From NCBI GenBank assembly GCA_024643405.1, contig JAHENA010000001.1, forward strand, positions 1 to 64,000: a DNA stretch of 64,000 bases, written 5' to 3'. The notes beneath the pieces are model-generated. The model was not told the DNA's origin. It saw only the letters and a list, made by a program, of their open reading frames with translations, and did not search any database. This DNA comes from Flavobacteriales bacterium. GTDB lineage: Bacteria; Bacteroidota; Bacteroidia; Flavobacteriales; Flavobacteriaceae. The translations under genes were made by a program, and so were the position numbers. Shown here one piece after another: positions 57,635 to 64,000 of the stretch; positions within the stretch are counted from its first letter, which is position 1; each line of letters starts with the position of its first letter.

Positions 57635-58433
57635 TTAAATCCCAATTATAGTCTTTAAATTTGATTTTAGCATTATTTAAAATTTGAAGGTCTGAGTACA
57701 AATTCAAAAAGTCAATCAGCGAGCCACTTTTTGTAAAATCAGAATCAAACCATTTAAATATTTTTGATAATTCTAAGTAATCTTTTGAAACAGAATTTCT
57801 GTTGGCATCGCGTAAAAAATCTTTGGCAGCTTGGGTAAGTTGTTTTTCTAAGTTTTCTGCTGTATAAGCTTTATTCATTAATTTTGGACAACTAACAGAT
57901 GCACAAACAATCGCAAAATGAATTCTGGGTTCATCCATTTTTCTTAAAATATGGTGTTCAATCTCATCTAAATTGTAGTTGATGTCAACTGTTTTCCACA
58001 AACGTTGTTGCCAAGGATTTTTAATGTCTCTAATAGTGCTTACTGGATAATTACGTAAAATTAAATCAATGGTTAATGCGTTATAGGCGTTAATCCAAAA
58101 GGCCAATTTTTCTGCTTTTGGAAGAGATTCAAACACTTTATTTTTACGCATCAAACTTAAAACATAAATATAATCGAGTAATTTTTTATGTTCTGTTTTA
58201 AACGATTTGTAATTTACATTTCCATTGTTAGATACATGTTTTATTAATAATTCATCCCATAGTTCATGGGTTTTTAATGTTCTTTTTGTTAGAATTTGGT
58301 TGAAACCATCAATACCCAAAATTGTATCTTTAACAGAAATCACTGAATTTTTATTGGGTATTGTATCAAAATTTTGTCCCCAAGCTGTCATACAAAAAAG
58401 TAAAAAAAACAAAATATAACGTAATGGTTTCAT
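57627..58433 (-). CDS. DUF547 domain-containing secreted protein
   Basis: Signal peptide; KLAFWINAYNALTIDLILRNYPVSTIRD, RIHFAIVCASVSCPKLMNKAYTAENLEKQL. Confidence 0.9.
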   Translation of the reverse strand: MKPLRYILFFLLFCMTAWGQNFDTIPNKNSVISVKDTILGIDGFNQILTKRTLKTHELWDELLIKHVSNNGNVNYKSFKTEHKKLLDYIYVLSLMRKNKVFESLPKAEKLAFWINAYNALTIDLILRNYPVSTIRDIKNPWQQRLWKTVDINYNLDEIEHHILRKMDEPRIHFAIVCASVSCPKLMNKAYTAENLEKQLTQAAKDFLRDANRNSVSKDYLELSKIFKWFDSDFTKSGSLIDFLNLYSDLQILNNAKIKFKDYNWDLND

Positions 58434-58445
58434 TGGGTTTTATTT

Positions 58446-59414
58446 TTAACAACATCCGCCGCCATCATAATGATAAGTAGATTCACTTATAAAAATATCA
58501 TTTCGTTTTAAACTTGCTAGAGCTCCAGCTGTTTTATCACAAATTGCTAAGGGCTGATTTTTTATTAAAACATGACCTTTTTTATCATCAAAGTAATCAT
58601 TGTCACCATAATAAATAGCGGCTTTACCTGTAAAGATGCATGGGCCATCATGAGGCATTGGGTCTTTAATAGCAGCCACTTCAATAGATTCAATGTAAAT
58701 TAATTCTTTGGTTGGATAGTGTTTTGGGTCTAATATCCTGTAAGGCTTTCTCGCTCTAATTTCTATAGTGCCAAAACCAGCATCAGTTAACATTTTTACA
58801 TAATCTGCAATAGGTAAACTTCCACTTAAGCATAAAGCACGTAATCTTTCGTCATTACGCAATTCATCATTCATGGGTTGTTCACAGGTTGGGTCGCTCA
58901 TCACTAAACGGCCGTGAGGTTTTAAAACACGATACATTTCGGCAATAGCTTTTTTTAAATCGTCTGCTTTAAAAATATTAAACAAACAATTTTGTGCTGC
59001 CACATCCATGCTATTATCTTCAACGGGTAAATTCATAGCATCTCCTTTTTTCAACTCTACAAACTCACTTTTAAACCAGTCATTTTGTGTTTCGGCTTCC
59101 ATAAAATTTTTACGAGAAGCTTCTAGCATTTCATCAACTACATCAATACCAACGACGCCTCCTTTTTGTCGGTTGAAATACGCAAATTGCAATAATTCCA
59201 TACCGCCACCAACACCAACATAAAGCATTTTGGGGTTATTGGTTAAATCCCGCACATGTACCGTACTGCCACATCCATAATTCATTTCCTGCATGATTTT
59301 AGGAATTTTTAAACCAGGTAATTCCCATATTGGATTAGTAGTACAACATAAGCCAACATCAGGAGTTAGGGCTGCTTCTTTATATACGTTATATGTGGTT
59401 TCTAAATAACTCAT
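58446..59414 (-). CDS. arsM: Arsenosugar biosynthesis arsenite methyltransferase ArsM
   Basis: DVGLCCTTNPIWELPGLKIPKIMQEMNYGCGSTV, YVGVGGGMELLQFAYF SAM site, DVAAQNCLFNIF, C-terminal DGGGCC. Confidence 0.92.
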   Translation of the reverse strand: MSYLETTYNVYKEAALTPDVGLCCTTNPIWELPGLKIPKIMQEMNYGCGSTVHVRDLTNNPKMLYVGVGGGMELLQFAYFNRQKGGVVGIDVVDEMLEASRKNFMEAETQNDWFKSEFVELKKGDAMNLPVEDNSMDVAAQNCLFNIFKADDLKKAIAEMYRVLKPHGRLVMSDPTCEQPMNDELRNDERLRALCLSGSLPIADYVKMLTDAGFGTIEIRARKPYRILDPKHYPTKELIYIESIEVAAIKDPMPHDGPCIFTGKAAIYYGDNDYFDDKKGHVLIKNQPLAICDKTAGALASLKRNDIFISESTYHYDGGGCC

Positions 59415-59416
59415 AA

Positions 59417-60229
59417 TTATAAGGTCTTAATCAATTCTTTAAATAAGGTAATCATGTTTGGTTCTGCTTTTCCGGCCATTGCTAAAATTTCATTGATATT
59501 AATGGGTTTTAAATGATTTGGATCACATTCATCCGTTAAGACTGACACTGCTGCTGCTTTTATTTTTAAATGATTGGCTACAATAATTTCAGGAACCGTA
59601 CTCATACCTACTGCATCTGCACCAATTGTTTTCAGCATTTTGTATTCGGCGCGTGTTTCAAGTTGTGGTCCAATAACACTGGCATAGACACCTTTATGCA
59701 GGGTAATGTTTCGGTCTTTGGCAATCTGTTCAAATTTTGAATTAATTTCCAAATCATAAGGAGCACTCATATCGGTAAATCGTTCACCCAAATACTCAAC
59801 ACCTTTAAAGGCTAATGGCGAATTACCTTGAAGATTGATATGATCATCAATAAGCATTAATTCTCCTTTTTTGAAATTAAGATTAATGGCACCAGCCGCA
59901 TTGGATACTAAGAGGGTATGAATTCCAAGTTTCTCCATAATGCGAACTGGATAGGTCACGTCCTGTAAAGAATAGCCTTCATAAAAATGAAAACGACCCT
60001 GCATGACCACAACTTTTTTACCTTCTAGGTTTCCATAAATAAGTTTTCCTTTATGAAATTCAACTGTTGCTGTTGGAAAATAAGGAATGTGATTATAGCT
60101 TACCTCATGAATAATCTCAATTTCTTCAATAAGCTGGCCTAGTCCTGTACCTAATATAATACCAATTTCAGGTTTGTCAAATCCTTTTGATATCAAATAA
60201 TCTGTGGTTTCTGTAATATATTTAATCAT
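59417..60229 (-). CDS. Purine-nucleoside phosphorylase
   Basis: GIILGTGLGQLIEEI, VVVMQGRFHFYEGYSLQDVTYPVR, LLVSNAAGAIN, GVYASVIGPQLETRAEYKM, GMSTVPE; start at 60229. Confidence 0.95.
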   Translation of the reverse strand: MIKYITETTDYLISKGFDKPEIGIILGTGLGQLIEEIEIIHEVSYNHIPYFPTATVEFHKGKLIYGNLEGKKVVVMQGRFHFYEGYSLQDVTYPVRIMEKLGIHTLLVSNAAGAINLNFKKGELMLIDDHINLQGNSPLAFKGVEYLGERFTDMSAPYDLEINSKFEQIAKDRNITLHKGVYASVIGPQLETRAEYKMLKTIGADAVGMSTVPEIIVANHLKIKAAAVSVLTDECDPNHLKPININEILAMAGKAEPNMITLFKELIKTL

Positions 60230-60899
60230 TGGTGTTGTAAAATTTTCTAAGTTGTTGATAAGGTTTGATATCTTCAAAGGTATCAATATCGTTTAACTCT
60301 TCCATTAAGGCATAGTTAGTATTTTGAATATCTTTAAGAGTATCTTTAAATACATTAGAAGTTCCCCAGGCTTTATTTTTGAAAACGTTTAATTGGAGTT
60401 CTTTCATTCCTAAAAGATAATAACCGCCATCTTTTGCCGGACCAATAGTTATATCATTTGTTTCCAATAATTGAAAAGCTTCATTTACATGTTTTTCGTT
60501 TAGATCCAATAAATCACTTCCAATAATAATAACCTTTTCATAATTCAATTGAAATAATTCTGTAAAGGCATTTTCCATACGTGCACCTAAATCAGGACCA
60601 TATTGTAATTTTTTTCTAAAAAATTCGGTGTTCCAAAGGTCATCTTTTGTGATGCCATCAGAATAAAACACAAATTTGTCTGCCTTAATATTTATACATA
60701 TATCTGCTGTATGCATTAATAGATATTTATAAATTGCTAAAGCGGCTTCATCACCAATAGTCTTTGCTAACCGGGTTTTACATTTTCCCAATTCTGGGTT
60801 TCTGGTAAAAATAATGAGCGCATTTTTTGATGAAGGAAAATAAAAATTAGTAGCTTCTTCATTATCAGATTCTGAACCCTTTGTGCTGAATAATCCCAT
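60222..60899 (-). CDS. TIGR04282-type arsenosugar biosynthesis glycosyltransferase
   Basis: ALIIFTRNPELGKCKTRLAKTIGDEAALAIYKYL, YGPDLGARMENAF, VIIIGSDLLDL, IGPAKDGGYYLLGMK. Confidence 0.92.
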   Translation of the reverse strand: MGLFSTKGSESDNEEATNFYFPSSKNALIIFTRNPELGKCKTRLAKTIGDEAALAIYKYLLMHTADICINIKADKFVFYSDGITKDDLWNTEFFRKKLQYGPDLGARMENAFTELFQLNYEKVIIIGSDLLDLNEKHVNEAFQLLETNDITIGPAKDGGYYLLGMKELQLNVFKNKAWGTSNVFKDTLKDIQNTNYALMEELNDIDTFEDIKPYQQLRKFYNTND

Positions 60900-60900
60900 T

Positions 60901-61395
60901 TTAAAACACTTTTTTACCTTTTTTTAACCAGAAACTCCATTCTTTTGAATAGGCGTGTACATTTTCTGTTTCTATGTTTTCAAAATTATAAACTTTGAAA
61001 TTGTTGTTTTTCCATTCGAATATGCCGCCATAAAGATTGAAAACATTTGCGTATCCTGCCTTTTTTAATTTTGAAGCTATGGTTTCTGAGCGAATTCCTA
61101 TAGAACAATACACCACTATTTCGGAATTTTTATTTGGAATTTTTGTAAGTACAGAATCTAACTCAAAAGTATGGTATCCTACAAAAATGGCATTTTTTAT
61201 ATGACTGGTATTATATTCACCTTTTTCTCTGGCATCTAATACATAAACCTTAGTTTTTGGCATTGCCAGTTCTTGAACAGACATGTACGGTATGCTTTTG
61301 GTGTTATAATGCCTCAAGACATCAGAAAGTGATTCTTGAGCATTACTATAGAATGTTATAAAACAAAGGGCGATTGAGACAAAAAATTTCATCAT
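60901..61395 (-). CDS. Exported rhodanese-like domain protein
   Basis: Signal peptide MKFFVSIALCFITFYSNAQ; VYVLDAREKGEYNTSHIKNAIFVG, VVYCSIGIRSETIASKLKKAGYANVFNLYGGIFEW. Confidence 0.92.
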   Translation of the reverse strand: MMKFFVSIALCFITFYSNAQESLSDVLRHYNTKSIPYMSVQELAMPKTKVYVLDAREKGEYNTSHIKNAIFVGYHTFELDSVLTKIPNKNSEIVVYCSIGIRSETIASKLKKAGYANVFNLYGGIFEWKNNNFKVYNFENIETENVHAYSKEWSFWLKKGKKVF

Positions 61396-62450
61396 TAAGT
61401 GACGCTTCCTTGACAACTACTTCCTGCTCCTGCTGTACAACCATAACAGTGTTGAGAAATAACAATATCTCTATTATAAAGCAACTCTTCATTATAATCT
61501 GAAATGTGTTTTGCATTGCTGTTTACAGGCAACTCAAGCATTTGATTAAAATCACAGTCATATAAAAATCCATTCCAACTCACAGAAAGCGTATTGGTAC
61601 ACATTACATTTTTAACGGCGGCTGGATTATAGGCTTCTACCAATGCATACATATAGTCTTCGTAATTATCTGAAGCTATTAAATAGTCCAAAAACCTGCT
61701 AATAGGTAAATTAGTTATGGCGAATAAATTATGAAATTGAATGTTAAAATCTTCTAACAAAGACTTTTTAAAATCTTTTTCTAAAGAAGTTTGATTTCCA
61801 GGTAAGAAAGCTCCTGATGGATTGTAAACCAAATCTAATCGAAGATTGCTGCCAGGGATACCATAACCTATGGCATTTAATTCTTTGAGTGCTTCTATAG
61901 ATTGGTCAAAAACACCCGTTCCTCGTTGCTTGTCCGTTTTGCCCTTAGTCCAATGAGGCATTGAAGAAACTACATGAACATTGTGAGATTTAAAAAATTC
62001 TGGTAAGTCGGCAAATTTTTTGTTGGATTTTATAATAGTTAAGTTTGAACGAACTATAAAATCTTTAATTCCTACTTTACTGGCTTCATCAACAAACCAT
62101 CTGAAATTTGGATTCATTTCTGGAGCGCCTCCGGTTAAATCTAAGGTGTGTGCTCCGGTCTTTTTTATAACATCCAAACATTGTAACATGGTTTCTTTCG
62201 TCATGATTTCTTTTCTGTCTGGACCAGCATCCACATGGCAATGTTCACATACTTGATTGCACATGTAACCTAAGTTAATTTGAAGTATTTCTAATTTTTT
62301 TGCCTTTAAAGGAAATTGATTAGTTTCTGCTATCTTATGTGCAAATTTTGGTAAATCACCACTTCTAAAAATGCCGTTTGATAATATTTCAAGCTGTCTT
62401 TTACTATTTGCTAAATCGCTTTCGCGTTTGTGTAATGATTTTGTTACCAA
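61395..62450 (-). CDS. arsS: Arsenosugar biosynthesis radical SAM protein ArsS
   Basis: QINLGYMCNQVCEHCHVDAGPDRKEIMTKETM radical SAM CxxxCxxC; LDLTGGAPEMNPNFRW; C-terminal CDFNQML and HCYGCTAGAGSSCQG. Confidence 0.93.
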   Translation of the reverse strand: MVTKSLHKRESDLANSKRQLEILSNGIFRSGDLPKFAHKIAETNQFPLKAKKLEILQINLGYMCNQVCEHCHVDAGPDRKEIMTKETMLQCLDVIKKTGAHTLDLTGGAPEMNPNFRWFVDEASKVGIKDFIVRSNLTIIKSNKKFADLPEFFKSHNVHVVSSMPHWTKGKTDKQRGTGVFDQSIEALKELNAIGYGIPGSNLRLDLVYNPSGAFLPGNQTSLEKDFKKSLLEDFNIQFHNLFAITNLPISRFLDYLIASDNYEDYMYALVEAYNPAAVKNVMCTNTLSVSWNGFLYDCDFNQMLELPVNSNAKHISDYNEELLYNRDIVISQHCYGCTAGAGSSCQGSVT

Positions 62451-62501
62451 TTTAAAAAATGAGTTGAGATTTAATTAATAAGACGATTAAAATAATAAAA
62501 C

Positions 62502-62837
62502 TTACATATCAAGTTTATTAACTTTATTCATCATTTGCACGCCATGTACTAAAGAGGCTCCACCTCTAATAGCGGCAGCAACATGAAGTGCTTCCATCAT
62601 TTCTTCTTTAGTTATGCCGCGTTGTAATCCGTCTCCGGTATACGCGTCAATACAATAGGGACATTGTATGGTGTGGGCTACGGCTAAAGCAATTAATGAT
62701 TTTTCTCTTTCCGATAAGGCGCCTTCTTCAAAAACTTTAGCATAGTAATCGAAGAATTTTTTACCTAATTCTTCATTCCATTCAGAAATTTTACCAAATT
62801 TTTTTAAATCTGCTGGATCGTAATATGTTTTTTGCAT
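62502..62837 (-). CDS. Carboxymuconolactone-decarboxylase/AhpD-like peroxidase of arsenosugar clusters
   Basis: EKSLIALAVAHTIQCPYCIDAYTGDGLQRGITKEEMMEALHVAAAIRGGASLVHG (CxxC). Confidence 0.9.
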   Translation of the reverse strand: MQKTYYDPADLKKFGKISEWNEELGKKFFDYYAKVFEEGALSEREKSLIALAVAHTIQCPYCIDAYTGDGLQRGITKEEMMEALHVAAAIRGGASLVHGVQMMNKVNKLDM

Positions 62838-62925
62838 TTAGATTTAATTTTCTTTAAAGATATGAATCTAATCTCATTAGTTATAGGGTTTAAATGGGCT
62901 TAACACAATTTTAATTTATTATAAA

Positions 62926-63357
62926 TTAATTTAAGACTTTCATTTTGGAGATTTCATTTTCTATATAGTCTAGATTTGAAAGGTCAACATTTACGTGGCC
63001 TAAAGCGCCTTCCATAGTACTATAAACGTCATAATGTAAACTTTTTATATTGTCGTTTAATTTAAATAATAAAGCGTTTGAGACTTGATAGGGATTTGAG
63101 GTTAGAAGCGCCAGGTTTTTATGATTGGTATTCAATGTATCTTGAACCCAGTTGCCGTATAATTGAAGTTCGTTTAATGACATTTTCACAGTCGTTAATC
63201 TCAAATCAATGATATAATTAAAACTGGGGTCATAATTTAAATCAACTATAATGGATTGTTTTAACTTTTTTATGTCATTAAAAGTCAAATCATTTTGATG
63301 AAATTGTATAATTAGTTTTAGTTTATTTAAAATTAAATATTTGTAAATTCCCGACAT
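62926..63357 (-). CDS. Hypothetical STAS/SpoIIAA-like protein
   Basis: Intact 143-aa ORF; FNYIIDLRLTTVKMSLNEL resembles the PAS/STAS-like Bacteroidota family. Confidence 0.55.
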   Translation of the reverse strand: MSGIYKYLILNKLKLIIQFHQNDLTFNDIKKLKQSIIVDLNYDPSFNYIIDLRLTTVKMSLNELQLYGNWVQDTLNTNHKNLALLTSNPYQVSNALLFKLNDNIKSLHYDVYSTMEGALGHVNVDLSNLDYIENEISKMKVLN

Positions 63358-63403
63358 ATTTGTTTATCAAAAATTAAAGTGTCTACAAAAATATTAATAA
63401 CAA

Positions 63404-64000
63404 ATGAAATTAAAATTAATAATAGTTGTATTATTTTTCTTTTTTACAGGGCTTTTTGCGCAAAATAATATGCTGTGTTTAACCTATAATATTAAGTTAG
63501 ATTTTCCAAAAGACGGGGAAAATAGTTGGACAAATCGCAAGCCTTTTATGGTAAATCAATTGCAATTTTATGAACCAGATATTTTTGGAGTTCAGGAAGC
63601 AATGCCTAATCAAATGAAGGATTTGGATAGTCTATTAACCGATTATAATTTTGTTGGAGTTGGCAGGGATGATGGCAAGAATAAAGGCGAATATTCAGCC
63701 ATATTTTACAAGGGTAATGAATTTAAGATTTTAAGCACGTCTACATTTTGGCTTTCTCAAACCCCTGAAAAGGTTTCAATGGGTTGGGACGCTGTATGCA
63801 ATCGTGTTTGCACTTATGCCTTATTTGAAAATATTAACACTAAAAAACAATTTTATGTGTTTAACACACATTTTGATCATATTGGTGTAGAGGCTAGAAT
63901 AAACAGTGCTGTTTTGATAATACAAAAAATCAACGAAATAAATACTCAAAATCATCCTGTAATTTTAATGGGAGATTTTAATATGCAGGAGAACCATGAA
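63404..64000 (+). CDS. Endonuclease/exonuclease/phosphatase family protein, truncated at right window edge
   Basis: Signal peptide; NMLCLTYNIKLDFPKDGENSWTNRKPFMVNQL, IFGVQEAMPNQMKDL, FNTHFDHIGVEAR, ILMGDFNM. Confidence 0.9.
   Translation, partial: MKLKLIIVVLFFFFTGLFAQNNMLCLTYNIKLDFPKDGENSWTNRKPFMVNQLQFYEPDIFGVQEAMPNQMKDLDSLLTDYNFVGVGRDDGKNKGEYSAIFYKGNEFKILSTSTFWLSQTPEKVSMGWDAVCNRVCTYALFENINTKKQFYVFNTHFDHIGVEARINSAVLIIQKINEINTQNHPVILMGDFNMQENHE

Noticed and set aside
60901-61395. Rhodanese as an Acr2/Cdc25-type arsenate reductase
   Set aside because: Active loop is CSIGIR (CX4R, sulphurtransferase length) rather than CX5R, and the protein appears exported
1-64000. CRISPR arrays, tRNA/rRNA genes, transposases, prophage, toxin-antitoxin or defence islands
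   Set aside because: No regularly spaced repeats, tRNA-like cloverleaf signatures, or corresponding protein families were recognised on either strand

Overview
64 kb chromosomal window from an AT-rich marine-type Flavobacteriaceae (Bacteroidota) genome, judged by T9SS C-terminal sorting domains, SusC/SusD genes, TAnnTTTG-type -7 boxes and a bacterial mevalonate pathway. Left to right: (i) the end of a galactan-type locus: truncated GH2, GH53 endo-galactanase, GntR regulator, galT and a GH-A-like glycosidase; (ii) a large starch/maltodextrin PUL (7.4-32.9 kb): susC, susD, susE-like, a T9SS GH13 amylase and a T9SS protein of unknown fold on the minus strand, divergent from a LacI regulator, then maltose-type MFS transporter, pgmB, GH65, GH13, two esterase-like proteins, GH13, GH13 and GH97; (iii) housekeeping genes, including mevalonate-pathway mvaD, a mevalonate kinase-like GHMP kinase and a UbiA prenyltransferase; (iv) a polyamine operon: arginine decarboxylase, a degenerate ureohydrolase, a deoxyhypusine-synthase-like protein and small acidic proteins, preceded by a strongly structured intergenic segment that looks like a 6S-type ncRNA or leader; (v) GT-C/GT2 glycosyltransferases and an Fe-S/FAD membrane redox pair; (vi) a compact arsenosugar biosynthesis operon (56.9-62.8 kb). 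No tRNA, rRNA, CRISPR array, prophage or transposase was seen. Observations most worth follow-up: the rod-like RNA before speA, the metal-ligand-deficient agmatinase homologue next to a DHS-like enzyme, the mutually exclusive hairpins and shared 16-mer in the maltose regulon, the pseudouridine synthase homologue lacking its catalytic Asp, and the arsenosugar operon with PNP, rhodanese and DUF547 members. All calls come from reading the sequence; no database search was run.
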